From Actinomycetospora endophytica (lineage in GTDB: Bacteria > Actinomycetota > Actinomycetes > Mycobacteriales > Pseudonocardiaceae), in NCBI RefSeq assembly GCF_021026375.1, contig NZ_JAJNDB010000005.1:186001-250000 (forward strand): DNA of 64,000 nucleotides, in the 5' to 3' direction. A program made the translations under genes and the position numbers. The notes below the pieces were generated by a model. The model was not told where the DNA came from and ran no database searches. It was given only the letters and a program-made list of their open reading frames with translations. Positions 25,242-34,191 of the stretch are shown here, one piece after another (position 1 is the first letter of the stretch; every line of letters starts with the position of its first letter).

Positions 25242-26264
25242 TTGGGTCATCCCACCGCACCGCATCCCACGGCTCTGGCCGCCGGCCACCCCGCGACGAT
25301 GCTCGGCCTCGGCGCCTACCGCCCGCGGCGGACCGTCACCAACGACGAGGTGTGCGAGTACCTCGAGGTCGACGCCGACTGGGTGCACGCCCGGTCCGGC
25401 ATCCGGGCCCGGCGCTTCGCCGAGCCCGACGAGACCGTCGTCGCCATGGCCTCCGCCGCCGCGCGGGACGCGCTCGCCGCGGCCGGGGTCGGCGCCGGGG
25501 ACGTCGCCGCCACGCTCGTCGCGACGATGTCCTCGGACACCGCGTGCCCGCAGGTCGCGACGCGGGTCGCGCACGAGATCGGCGCGGTCCACGGCCCGGC
25601 GATGGATCTCGGGGCGGCCTGTGCGGGGTTCTGCTATGCGCTCGAGCTGGCGGGCGCGATGGTCGGCGCGGGGCACGGCGTCGTGCTGGTGGTCGGCGTG
25701 GAGCGGATGACCGACATCGTCGACCGCACCGACCGCTCGACCGCGTTCCTGTTCGGCGACGGGGCCGGCGCGGCCGTCGTCGGGTCCGCCGCGACGCCGG
25801 GGATCGGCCCGGTGGCGTGGGGCGCGGACGGCGGGCAGGCCGAGCTGATCGTGCAGTCGCCGTCGTTCATCGAGCACGCCCGCGGCGTCGACGACCGCAT
25901 GCCCGCGCTGCGCATGCAGGGCCCGGCGGTGTTCCGGTGGGCCACGACGGTGATGCCGCCGCTCGCCCAGCAGGCCCTCGACCAGGCCGGGATGAAGGCC
26001 GAGCAGCTCGACGCGTTCGTGCCGCACCAGGCCAACGCGCGGATCACCGACGGACTGGTCCGCGCCCTGGGGCTGCCGGAGCACGTCGCGGTGGCGCGCG
26101 ACGTCGAGACCACCGGGAACACCTCGGCCGCGTCGGTGCCGCTCGCGATGCACGCGCTGCTCGAGTCCGGTGGCGCCCGACCCGGCGACCACGCGCTGCT
26201 GCTCGGCTTCGGCGCGGGACTGACGTTCGCCTCGCAGGTGGTCAGCCTGCCGCCGAGTTCCTGA
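25242..26264 (+). CDS. 3-oxoacyl-ACP synthase III (KASIII/FabH-like)
   Basis: A 340-residue thiolase-fold condensing enzyme with a complete KASIII triad: Cys127 (GAACAGFCYALE), His262 (PHQANARI) and Asn293 (TGNTSAAS). Such enzymes condense a starter acyl-CoA with malonyl-ACP; paralogues outside fab clusters may make beta-ketoacyl-CoA or act in specialised pathways. The start is uncertain: the TTG used here gives the longest product, while an ATG at residue 20 is directly before the conserved LGLGAYRP segment, and neither has a strong ribosome site. It abuts the convergent ferredoxin reductase gene with no intergenic base. Confidence 0.85.
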   Translation: MGHPTAPHPTALAAGHPATMLGLGAYRPRRTVTNDEVCEYLEVDADWVHARSGIRARRFAEPDETVVAMASAAARDALAAAGVGAGDVAATLVATMSSDTACPQVATRVAHEIGAVHGPAMDLGAACAGFCYALELAGAMVGAGHGVVLVVGVERMTDIVDRTDRSTAFLFGDGAGAAVVGSAATPGIGPVAWGADGGQAELIVQSPSFIEHARGVDDRMPALRMQGPAVFRWATTVMPPLAQQALDQAGMKAEQLDAFVPHQANARITDGLVRALGLPEHVAVARDVETTGNTSAASVPLAMHALLESGGARPGDHALLLGFGAGLTFASQVVSLPPSS

Positions 26265-27485
26265 CTACTTGATCTCGCTCAGGGGGATCTCGGGATCGGC
26301 GAGGCGCTCGGCGTCGATCACGGCGCCGGACCGGATGAGCCGTTCGATGTCCTCGGTGACGTCCCAGACGTTGACGTTCATCCCCGCCACGAGCCGTCCC
26401 TCGCGGAGCCAGAAGGCGATGAACTCGCGCCCGACCAGGTCACCGCGGATCACGAGGTCGACCGGCTCGGACTGGTCGACGTAGCCGGTGTACTCCATGC
26501 CGAGGTCGTACTGGTCGGTGTAGAAGTACGGCAGCTGGTCGTAGCCCGGGCCCTCGGCGTCGAGCATCGCCGCGCCGGCCGCGGGGCCGCTGTAGTACGC
26601 CGTCGCCCAGTGCTCGACGCGCAGCCGCCGTCCGAGCGCCCGGTACGGGATGTTCGCGACGTCGCCCGCGGCGTGGATGCGCGGGTCGCTGGTGCGCAGC
26701 CGCTCGTCGACGACGACGCCGTCGTCCACGTCGAGCCCGGCGCTCACGGCCAGCCCGATGTTCGGTGCCGCGCCGATCGCGACCAGCACGAGGTCGGCCT
26801 CGACGACACCGCCGTCCGCGAGGCGGACCCCGGTGGCGGCCCCGTCGTCGCCGACGATCTCGGTGACCTGGACGCCGAACCGCAGGTCCACGCCGTGCTC
26901 GCGGTGCAGGCCGGCGAACACCTCGGCGATCTTCGGCCCGAGCGCGGCCAGCAGCGGGGCCTCCGCCGCCTCGAGCACCGTCACCTCGGCGCCGGCGATC
27001 CGGGCGGCCGCGGTCACCTCCATCCCGATCCACCCGGCCCCAACGACGGCGACCCGCGCGGCAGCACTGATCGCCGCCCGGAGACTCGCGCTGTCGTCGA
27101 GGGTCCGCAGGTGATGCACCCGGTCGAGCTGGGCGCCGGGCACGGGCAGCCGCCGTGGCGACGATCCGGTGGCGAGCAGGAGGCGGTCGTAGGCGACGCG
27201 GCGGCCGTCGGCGAGGATCACCTCGGCGGCCGCGCGGTCGATCCCGCTGACCGCGGTGCCGAGCCGGAGCTCGACGTCGTGCTCGCGGTACCAGTCGGCC
27301 GGGTGGACCCAGACCGAGCCCTCGTCGGCGGAGCCCTGGAGGTACTCCTTCGACAGCGGCGGCCGGTCGTAGGGCCGGTGGCCCTCGCCGGCGAGCAGCA
27401 CCACCGGGTCCCGGTAGCCGCCCTCGCGCAGCGCCTCGGCGGCCCTGGCTCCGGCCAGCCCGCCCCCGACGATCACGTGGCCCAT
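26265..27485 (-). CDS. FAD-dependent ferredoxin/putidaredoxin-type reductase
   Basis: A 406-residue pyridine-nucleotide-disulphide-oxidoreductase-fold enzyme without redox cysteines. FAD binding uses IVGGGLAGARAAEAL at the N-terminus, NAD(P)H binding uses VVGAGWIGMEVTAAA (about residue 147), and DPRIHAAGDVANIP is the FAD ribityl motif. These reductases transfer electrons from NAD(P)H to [2Fe-2S] ferredoxins serving P450s or Rieske oxygenases. No ferredoxin is adjacent; two P450s and BoxB in the window are possible clients (inference). The ATG has GGGAGAGGGGG upstream, downstream of palindrome copy 5. Its stop is directly against that of the KASIII gene. Confidence 0.92.
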   Translation of the reverse strand: MGHVIVGGGLAGARAAEALREGGYRDPVVLLAGEGHRPYDRPPLSKEYLQGSADEGSVWVHPADWYREHDVELRLGTAVSGIDRAAAEVILADGRRVAYDRLLLATGSSPRRLPVPGAQLDRVHHLRTLDDSASLRAAISAAARVAVVGAGWIGMEVTAAARIAGAEVTVLEAAEAPLLAALGPKIAEVFAGLHREHGVDLRFGVQVTEIVGDDGAATGVRLADGGVVEADLVLVAIGAAPNIGLAVSAGLDVDDGVVVDERLRTSDPRIHAAGDVANIPYRALGRRLRVEHWATAYYSGPAAGAAMLDAEGPGYDQLPYFYTDQYDLGMEYTGYVDQSEPVDLVIRGDLVGREFIAFWLREGRLVAGMNVNVWDVTEDIERLIRSGAVIDAERLADPEIPLSEIK

Positions 27486-27519
27486 GACGTGCCCCCTCTC
27501 CCAGGTGCGCTCCGCGCCC

Positions 27520-27559
27520 GTGAGTACTTGTGGTGGCTATGGCGACCACAAGTACTCAC
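27520..27559. repeat. 40-nt intergenic palindrome, copy 5
   Basis: The left arm is GTGAGTACTTGTGGTGGCT, the centre AT and the right arm complementary with two mismatches. The left outer flank is AGGTGCGCTCCGCGC. It lies between the aldo-keto reductase and ferredoxin reductase genes, which are in tandem on the minus strand. Confidence 0.88.
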
Positions 27560-27575
27560 GAGCCGCAGGCACCTC

Positions 27576-28544
27576 CTAACGATGCCCGGCGATCCCCCGC
27601 GGCGCATAGGTCTCGCCGAGCTCGGTCAGCTCGCGCTCGTCGAGCTCGAGGTCGACCGCGGCGACGGCGTCGGTGAGGTGCTCGAGCTTCGTGGCGCCGA
27701 TGATCGGCGAGTCGACGACGGGGTTGGCCAGGACCCACGCGAGCGCGACCTGCGCCCGGCTGGCCCCGCGCTTGTCGGCGATCTCGGCGACCTTCTCGAC
27801 GATGTGCCGGTCGGAGTCCTGGTAGAGCGTCTTGCCGAACTCGTCGGTCTCGCCGCGGTTCGTCGTCTCGTCCCAGTCGCGGGTGAGCTTGCCGCGGGCC
27901 AGCGGGCTCCACGGGATCGACCCGATGCCCTCGTCGGCGCAGAGCGGGAGCATCTCCCGCTCCTCCTCGCGGTAGAGCAGGTTGTAGTGGTCCTGCATCG
28001 TCACGAACCGCGCCCAGCCGTTCGCGTCCTGCAGGTGCAGCGCCTTCGCGAACTGCCAGGCGAACATCGACGACGCCCCGATGTAGCGCGCCTTGCCGGA
28101 CTTCACGACGTCGTGGAGCGCCTCGAGCGTCTCCTCCAGCGGCGTCTCGTAGTCGAAGCGGTGGATCTGGTACAGGTCGACGTAGTCCATGCCGAGGCGC
28201 GACAGCGAGTGGTCGATCCCGGTCATGATCGCCTTGCGCGAGAGCCCGGCGCCGTTGGGTCCGGGACGCATCCGGTTGAAGACCTTGGTGGCGACGACGA
28301 CCTCGTCGCGGTCCGCCATCTCGTTCAGCCAGCGTCCGGTGATCTCCTCGGAGGTCCCCTGGGAGTAGACATCGGCGGTGTCGAAGAAGTTGATCCCCGC
28401 GTCGAGGGCGGCGGAGAAGAAGGGCTTGGCGTCGTCGGCGGGCAGCGCCCACGGCCAGCGGTCGTTCGGCTCGCCGTAGCTCATGGCGCCGAGGCAGATC
28501 CGCGAGACGTCCAGGCCGGTCGAGCCGAGCTTCGTGTACTCCAT
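27576..28544 (-). CDS. Aldo/keto reductase
   Basis: A 322-residue AKR barrel. The catalytic tetrad positions are recognisable: Asp in FFDTADVYSQG, Tyr in the same segment, Lys in VVATKVFNRM and His in DLYQIHRFDYETP. The C-terminal SPIIGATKLEHL is the NADPH-binding region. The form is that of YajO/IolS-like reductases acting on aldehydes or ketones; the substrate is unknown. It is alone between palindrome copy 5 downstream and a hairpin cluster upstream. Confidence 0.92.
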   Translation of the reverse strand: MEYTKLGSTGLDVSRICLGAMSYGEPNDRWPWALPADDAKPFFSAALDAGINFFDTADVYSQGTSEEITGRWLNEMADRDEVVVATKVFNRMRPGPNGAGLSRKAIMTGIDHSLSRLGMDYVDLYQIHRFDYETPLEETLEALHDVVKSGKARYIGASSMFAWQFAKALHLQDANGWARFVTMQDHYNLLYREEEREMLPLCADEGIGSIPWSPLARGKLTRDWDETTNRGETDEFGKTLYQDSDRHIVEKVAEIADKRGASRAQVALAWVLANPVVDSPIIGATKLEHLTDAVAAVDLELDERELTELGETYAPRGIAGHR

Positions 28545-28611
28545 GGGTCCTGCCTACCCCGACGACGGGCGCCCCGCACCCGCCGTCGGGACCCGGTGGA
28601 CGGAACCCGGC

Positions 28612-28748
28612 CGTTTCCGAGCGAAGGGCACCTTCGCTCGAACAGATCGAGCGAAGGTGCCCTTCGGTCAGTTCGTGCCGGGCCGCCCGGTTCTGGCGGA
28701 GGGTGCCCTTCGCCGGTCCAGCCGACCGAAGGTGCCCTTCGCTCAGAA
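28612..28748. repeat. Cluster of inverted repeats built on AAGGTGCCCTTCG
   Basis: Four copies of a 14-16-nt unit, in both orientations, occur in 137 bp. The first is itself a hairpin (GAGCGAAGG, GCA, CCTTCGCTC); the second follows as CGAGCGAAGGTGCCCTTCGG, the third as GGAGGGTGCCCTTCGCC, and the fourth (CCGAAGGTGCCCTTCGCTC) is an inverted copy of the first. Together they can fold into several alternative stems. The cluster occupies the gap between the flavin monooxygenase stop and the aldo-keto reductase start, both on the minus strand. Confidence 0.8.
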
Positions 28749-28759
28749 CGAGGCCGCGC

Positions 28760-30583
28760 CTACTCCGCGTGGTGCGACGCCTGCAGCGCGTACACCGGGG
28801 TGTCGATGCCCTCCTGGCGGGCCTTGAGCTGCAGCGCCAGGTAGAGCGAGTAGTGGCGGCTCTGGTGCAGGTTGCCGCCGTGGAACCAGAGGTTCTGCTG
28901 CTGGGTGGGCTTCCACATGTTGCGCTGCTCGCCCTCCCACGGGCCGGGGTCCTTCGTGGTGTCCGACCCGAGGCCCCACACCTTCCCGACCCGCTCCGCC
29001 ATGTCCGACCCGATGATGTCGGCGACCGAAGTGATCATCGAGCGGTACCCGGTCGCGAGGACCACGAGGTCGGCCTCGAGCTCGGTGCCGTCGTCGAGGC
29101 GCACCCCGTTCTCGGTGAACTCGGCGACCTGCCCCTTCGCGAGCTTCACCCGGCCGTCCGCCACGAGGTCAGCGGCGCCCACGTCGATGTAGTAGCCCGA
29201 GCCGCGGCGCAGGTACTTCATGAACAGGCCGGACTCGTCGTCGCCGAAGTCGAGGTCGAACCCGGCGTCGCGCAGCCGCTGGTAGAAGTCGGCGTCGCGG
29301 ACCTGGGCCTCGTCGTAGGCGGGCTTCTGGAACCCGGCCATGATCCGGTAGGGCAGCGAGGCGAACGTCAGGTCGGCGGTGCGCGTGGTGACGCCGGCCT
29401 TCACCGCCTCCTCCGAGTACAGCCCGCCGAGCGCGAGCTCCATCAGCGAGTCCGACTTGATGATGTGCGTCGAGGAGCGCTGCACCATCGTGACGTCGGC
29501 GCCCGCCTCCCAGGCCGCCCCGCAGATGTCGAACGCGGAGTTGTTGGACCCGACGACGACGATCTTCTTGCCCTCGTAGCCCTGGGGCCCGGCGTGCTCG
29601 GACGAGTGCTGGACGACGCCGCGGAAGCGGTCCATCCCGGGGAACTCGACCTTGTTCGGCTTGCCGGAGACCCCCATCGCGAAGACCACCTGACGCGGGC
29701 GGAGCACGACCTCCTCGGGGCCGTTCCCGCGGTCGCGCTGCACCGTCACGGTCCAGCGGCCCTCGGCCTCGTCGAACTCCGCCGACTCCGCCGTCGTCGA
29801 ACCCCAGTAGTTGATCTCCATGACGCGCGCGTACATCTCGAGCCAGTCGGCGATCTTGTCCTTGGGGGCGAACACCGGCCAGTTGTCCGGGAACGGGATG
29901 TAGGGCAGGTGGTCGTACCAGACCGGGTCGTGCAGGGCGAGGCTCTTGTAGCGCTTGCGCCAGGAGTCGCCGGGGCGCTCGTTCTTCTCGACGACGATGG
30001 CCTCGACGCCCAGCTGTCGCAGCCGCGCCGAGAGCGCGATGCCGCCCTGCCCGCCGCCGATGATGACGACCTCGGGCTGGCGGGAGTACCCGAGCTCCTC
30101 GGCCTCGCGCTCCCGTCCTTCCTTCCACGTCTCGCGGTCGGGGTTCGCGCCGTGCTCGGTGCCGAACGGCCGGTTCTCGCGCTGGTTCTCCTCGTGGCCC
30201 TTGAGCTCGTCGAGGGTGGTGAGCAGCGTCCACGCCTTGCCGTCGACGAGCCGGACGTGGCCGGTCCCCCGGCCCACCGCGGTCTCGAAGGTCAGCCAGG
30301 CGTCGTCCACGCCGTCGGCGCTGGTGGCCTCGCCGCTGACGGCGAAGTTCGTCGGGTCGACGTTGTCGAGCACCGTGGTCAGCAGGTCGGCGACCTGGTC
30401 GGTGCCCTCGACGGTCTTGAGGTTCCAGGTGAACGCGACCAGGTCGCGCCAGTAGCACTCGCTCGCGAAGAGCGAGACCGCGCGATCGACGTCCCGCGCG
30501 GTCAGGGCGTCCTGGAACGCCGACACCCACGACGCGACGCGATCACCCACGTCGCTCCCGGGACGGTCCAGGGTCTGGGTCAC
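28760..30583 (-). CDS. Flavin-containing monooxygenase with N-terminal NTF2-like domain
   Basis: The 607-residue protein has an N-terminal SnoaL/NTF2-like region (about residues 15-130) and then a class B flavoprotein monooxygenase: FAD site VVIIGGGQGGIALSARLRQLG (about 172), NADPH site IVVVGSNNSAFDICGAAWE (about 345) and a terminal LVVLATGYRS motif. It resembles the YUCCA/BVMO-like FMOs common in Pseudonocardia and Rhodococcus, which oxidise ketones, amines or sulphides. The substrate is unknown. GTG start preceded by GAGGTG. It is divergent from the MFS gene across about 190 bp. Confidence 0.88.
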   Translation of the reverse strand: MTQTLDRPGSDVGDRVASWVSAFQDALTARDVDRAVSLFASECYWRDLVAFTWNLKTVEGTDQVADLLTTVLDNVDPTNFAVSGEATSADGVDDAWLTFETAVGRGTGHVRLVDGKAWTLLTTLDELKGHEENQRENRPFGTEHGANPDRETWKEGREREAEELGYSRQPEVVIIGGGQGGIALSARLRQLGVEAIVVEKNERPGDSWRKRYKSLALHDPVWYDHLPYIPFPDNWPVFAPKDKIADWLEMYARVMEINYWGSTTAESAEFDEAEGRWTVTVQRDRGNGPEEVVLRPRQVVFAMGVSGKPNKVEFPGMDRFRGVVQHSSEHAGPQGYEGKKIVVVGSNNSAFDICGAAWEAGADVTMVQRSSTHIIKSDSLMELALGGLYSEEAVKAGVTTRTADLTFASLPYRIMAGFQKPAYDEAQVRDADFYQRLRDAGFDLDFGDDESGLFMKYLRRGSGYYIDVGAADLVADGRVKLAKGQVAEFTENGVRLDDGTELEADLVVLATGYRSMITSVADIIGSDMAERVGKVWGLGSDTTKDPGPWEGEQRNMWKPTQQQNLWFHGGNLHQSRHYSLYLALQLKARQEGIDTPVYALQASHHAE

Positions 30584-30772
30584 GGCGCACCTCTTTCTCC
30601 TCGTGCGGGGCCCGGGAACGGGCCCCGTGTGAACCGGTGACCACCGTCACGCGCGCGGGCGTGTGCGGCAAGGGTTGCAGCGGTGTTGCGGCGGGCCCGG
30701 CTATTCCCGGAGCCCGGGCGGGATGGATCACACTGGACGTGGAGTGCACTTCAGGTCGTAGCGTTCGGTGCC

Positions 30773-32584
30773 GTGAGCCAATCCCAGGCCGAGTCCCCCG
30801 TCGCTTCGCTCGCCCGCGCGCGTTGGTGGATCCTCGCCGTCATCGGTGTGGCCCAGCTGATGGTCATCCTCGACAACTCCATCGTGAACATCGCGCTGCC
30901 CTCCGCGCAGGCGGACCTCGGGTTCTCCGACGCGCAGCGGCAGTGGGTGGTCACGGCCTACGCCCTGGCGTTCGGCAGCCTGCTGCTGCTCGGCGGGCGG
31001 CTCTCCGACCTGTTCGGACGCAAGGCCGCCTTCGTCGTCGGGCTCGTCGGGTTCGCCGCGGCCTCCGTGCTGGGCGGGCTCGCGCCCGGGTTCGGGCTGC
31101 TCGTCGGAGCCCGCGCGCTGCAGGGGGCGTTCGGCGCCGTGCTCGCGCCCGCCGCGCTGTCGCTGCTGACGACGACGTTCCCCGCCGGACGCGATCGCGC
31201 CCGCGCGTTCGGCGTGTTCTCCGCGCTCGCCGGGTCGGGCGCGGCGATCGGGCTGCTGCTCGGCGGCACGCTCACCGAGTACTTCGACTGGCGCTGGTGC
31301 ATGTACGTCAACGTCGTCTTCGCGGTCGTCGCGCTCGTGGGCGCGCTGATCCTGCTGCCGGCGCACCCGTCCGAGAACCGCCCGCGCCTCGACATCTGGG
31401 GCACCCTCACCGCGTCCGGCGGCCTGTTCTGCATCGTCTTCGGGTTCGCGACGGCGGAGACCGACGGCTGGACGTCCGGCGTCGTCTACGCCTTCCTCGC
31501 CGGCGGCGTCGTCCTGCTCACGGCATTCGTCGTGATCCAACGCCTGGTCTCGGCGCCGCTCTTGCCGCTGCGGGTGCTGCTCGACCGCCACCGCGGCGGC
31601 TCCTACCTGACGATCCTCGTGCTCACCACCGGCATGTTCGGCGTGACGCTCTTCCTCGCCTACGTGCTGCAGGAGTACCTCGGGCTCTCGCCGGTGCTGA
31701 CCGGGGTCGCGATGCTGCCGATGGTCGCCTCGATCATGTCGGTCTCGACGACGATGCCCGCGCTGCTGCTCCCGCGGATCGGCCCCAAGCCGCTGATCTT
31801 CGTGGGCCTGCTCCTCGGGGCGGGTGCGCTGTTCTGGTTCTCGTTCCTGACCCCGGAGTCGACCTACGCGGGCAGCGTCCTCGGCCCGCTGATCCTCATG
31901 GGGCTCGGCATGGGCACCGCGATGTCGACCTCGATCAACACCGCCACGCTCGGCGTCGACCGCGCCGACGCGGGCGTGGCGTCGGCGACGGTGAACACGA
32001 TGCAGCAGGTCGGCGGGTCGGTCGGGACCGCGCTGCTGTCCTCGATCGCGGGCACGGCCACCGCGGCCGCGCTCGCCGTCGCGGGGACCTCGCCGCGCAC
32101 CGCCGCCATCGCCGGCTACGACCAGGCGTTCACCGTCGCCGCGATCATCTTCGTGGTCGGCGCGGTCGTCTGTGCCTCGATCGTCCCCGCGGGTCGTCCG
32201 CACGCCGTCCCGGTCACCGAGAGCACGTCCGGGCCGGCGACCCAGGAGCTGTCCCGCGCCGCCGAGGACTCCTGGGGCGAGCCGGGCACCGTGACCCCGG
32301 TGGCCCGCCCGGTGGAGGGCGGCCTGGTCGGGCGGGTCCTCGACGGGAACGACGCCGGGTCCGCGACCGCCGCCGCGACGGTGACGTTGATCGACGCCAC
32401 CGACGGTGCCCAGGTCGGGCGGGCCCGGACCGCCGAGGACGGCTCGTACGCGCTCGCGGTGCCGCGGCCCGGCGACTACCTGCTCGTGTGCTCCGCGCCG
32501 GGGCGTCGGCCGGTCGCCGAGCGGGTGCGCGTCGCGGCGGTGGACCTCGCGATCTCCCGTGACCTCTGGACGCCGGCCGGCTGA
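30773..32584 (+). CDS. DHA2-type MFS exporter with C-terminal carboxypeptidase-regulatory-like domain
   Basis: The 603-residue protein is a 14-helix EmrB/QacA-type drug:H+ antiporter (residues about 15-475; N-terminal LMVILDNSIVNIALPSAQADLGFS and GGRLSDLFGRKAAF motifs), a linker, then about 85 residues (about 515-600) forming a transthyretin/carboxypeptidase-regulatory-like beta-sandwich: GGLVGRVLDGN, TVTLIDATDGAQVGRARTAEDGSYALAVPRPGDYLLVCSAPGRRP. After 14 helices this domain should be cytoplasmic. The GTG at 30773 places the first helix near residue 18. It is divergent from the flavin monooxygenase, so the pair may be co-regulated. Confidence 0.88.
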   Translation: MSQSQAESPVASLARARWWILAVIGVAQLMVILDNSIVNIALPSAQADLGFSDAQRQWVVTAYALAFGSLLLLGGRLSDLFGRKAAFVVGLVGFAAASVLGGLAPGFGLLVGARALQGAFGAVLAPAALSLLTTTFPAGRDRARAFGVFSALAGSGAAIGLLLGGTLTEYFDWRWCMYVNVVFAVVALVGALILLPAHPSENRPRLDIWGTLTASGGLFCIVFGFATAETDGWTSGVVYAFLAGGVVLLTAFVVIQRLVSAPLLPLRVLLDRHRGGSYLTILVLTTGMFGVTLFLAYVLQEYLGLSPVLTGVAMLPMVASIMSVSTTMPALLLPRIGPKPLIFVGLLLGAGALFWFSFLTPESTYAGSVLGPLILMGLGMGTAMSTSINTATLGVDRADAGVASATVNTMQQVGGSVGTALLSSIAGTATAAALAVAGTSPRTAAIAGYDQAFTVAAIIFVVGAVVCASIVPAGRPHAVPVTESTSGPATQELSRAAEDSWGEPGTVTPVARPVEGGLVGRVLDGNDAGSATAAATVTLIDATDGAQVGRARTAEDGSYALAVPRPGDYLLVCSAPGRRPVAERVRVAAVDLAISRDLWTPAG

Positions 32585-32594
32585 CCTCGCTCGC

Positions 32595-32611
32595 CGGCCA
32601 CTCACCGGCCG
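32595..32611. terminator. Weak hairpin between convergent genes
   Basis: CGGCC / GGCCG with a 7-nt loop, in the 40-bp gap between the MFS and multicopper oxidase stops. The short stem has no U-tract; this is the only terminator-like structure there. Confidence 0.35.
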
Positions 32612-32624
32612 CCGCTGAAAAGGC

Positions 32625-34166
32625 CTACTCCGGATCGTTCGGCGTGTCCGCCCCCGCCCGGTACGGCGTCGTCACGCCCTCGTACATGAGGTGCGCGACG
32701 AGCCCCTGGGCCGGGTGGGCGAGGTTGTGGCAGTGGTCCATCCAGATGCCCGGGTTGTCGGCGACGAACGCGATGTCGAACGTCGTGCCGTCCGGGACGT
32801 CGAGCGAGTCCATCCACCACGGGCTGCCGGTCGCGGGCACGCCGTTGCGCGCGAGGACCACCGCGTGGTGGCCGTGCAGGTGCATCGGGTGGACCTCGCC
32901 GGAGGTGTTGCTGATGCGCATCCGCACCACGTCGCCCTCGCGGACCATGAACATCGGGACGTCCGGGTACATGCCGCCGTTGATCGTCCAGTAGAGCCCC
33001 GGAACCCCGTTGACGAAGCCCGGCCGCCGACCGATGGCGTAGTCGAAGACGCGCGCCGGGGTGGCCGGGTCGAAGCCGAGGGTGGCGCGGTCGAGCGGGG
33101 TCGGTGTCCCGTAGCCGAGCAGGTCGACCACCGTGGACGGAGCGGGAGCGGCCGGCGCCGTCGGGCTCCCGACGACGACCGCCGACCCACCGAGCTCGAT
33201 CCGCGCCGGCGCGGTCACCTCGAGGTCGGCGCGCCCACCGGCCGTCACCTGCGTCGCGGCCCCGATCACCGGGGTCGGCCCGCGGACGTCGGTGCCGTCG
33301 ACGGCGAGCACCCGGTACGGCGCCGACGACCAGGCACGCATCGGGCCGCTGTCGGTGTTGGTCACCCGCACCCGCACGACGCTGCCCGGTGCGGCCGGGA
33401 CGGCGAGGTCGCCGCCGACGCCGTCGACCGTGCGCCGGCCGTCGTAGAGGTGCACCAGCGCGGTGACGTCGGTCGGGGACGGCGCGGCCGACGTGCCGCG
33501 CGGCACGACCACGAGCGGACCGAAGAGCCCGCCGCGCACCTGCTCGTCGGCGACCTGGTGCGAGTGGTACCAGAAGCTGCCCACCTGATCGACGCGGAAG
33601 CGGTAGACGAACTGGCCGCCGGGCAGCACCGCGTCCTGGGTGACGCCCGCGACGCCGTCGTCGCCGTTGGGTACATCGAGCCCGTGCCAGTGCAGGGTCA
33701 CCCCGCGCGGGACGTCGGCGTTGACCAGCCGGACCCGGATCGTCTGCCCCTGGACCGCGCGGATCTCCGGTCCCGGGGTGACGCCGTTGAGGGTGTACCC
33801 GGTGACGACCTGTCCGCCCGCGAGCCGCACCGTCTGCGCGCGGGCCACGAGGGTCACGTCGACGTCCGCCGGGCCGTCGGGCAGGCGCAGCGAGTCGACC
33901 GACCGCCCGCCCATCCCGGACATCGACCCGTGGTCGGCCATGACCGGCGTCCCGCCGCCGTCGTCGGGATAGCCCATGTCCGTGACGGACCAGGTGCCCG
34001 CGGGCAGGCTCGCGGCCCAGAACCAGGCGATCGGGGCGAGCACGACGACCGCGGCGACGACGGCGGCGAGGGTCCGCCACCGCCGACGCCGGGTCCGCAC
34101 CGGGGCGGGAGGGGGTGCGAGCGGCGGCAGCCCGCCCGAGGGCCGGGCGCCGTCCGTTCCCAGCAC
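32625..34166 (-). CDS. Membrane-anchored multicopper oxidase
   Basis: The 513-residue protein has an N-terminal transmembrane anchor (about residues 33-52), a His/Met-rich stretch (MADHGSMSGMGG) and three cupredoxin domains. All copper-ligand clusters are present: HWHG and YHSH in the first domain, HPMHLHGH and WMDHCHNLAHPAQGL in the last, giving type 1, 2 and 3 sites. Relatives oxidise Cu(I), phenols or other metals outside the membrane. GTG start with GGGAGG upstream. It follows the four-helix membrane protein gene by 25 nt, so the two form an operon, perhaps with the membrane protein assisting its function (inference). Confidence 0.92.
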   Translation of the reverse strand: MLGTDGARPSGGLPPLAPPPAPVRTRRRRWRTLAAVVAAVVVLAPIAWFWAASLPAGTWSVTDMGYPDDGGGTPVMADHGSMSGMGGRSVDSLRLPDGPADVDVTLVARAQTVRLAGGQVVTGYTLNGVTPGPEIRAVQGQTIRVRLVNADVPRGVTLHWHGLDVPNGDDGVAGVTQDAVLPGGQFVYRFRVDQVGSFWYHSHQVADEQVRGGLFGPLVVVPRGTSAAPSPTDVTALVHLYDGRRTVDGVGGDLAVPAAPGSVVRVRVTNTDSGPMRAWSSAPYRVLAVDGTDVRGPTPVIGAATQVTAGGRADLEVTAPARIELGGSAVVVGSPTAPAAPAPSTVVDLLGYGTPTPLDRATLGFDPATPARVFDYAIGRRPGFVNGVPGLYWTINGGMYPDVPMFMVREGDVVRMRISNTSGEVHPMHLHGHHAVVLARNGVPATGSPWWMDSLDVPDGTTFDIAFVADNPGIWMDHCHNLAHPAQGLVAHLMYEGVTTPYRAGADTPNDPE

Positions 34167-34191
34167 GACCGTCCTCCCGCCCCGCCTCTGC

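Noticed and set aside
26610-28844. Plus-strand open frame of about 740 codons opposite the ferredoxin reductase and aldo-keto reductase genes
   Set aside because: Crosses palindrome copy 5 and two intact minus-strand genes; no recognisable domain or ribosome site.
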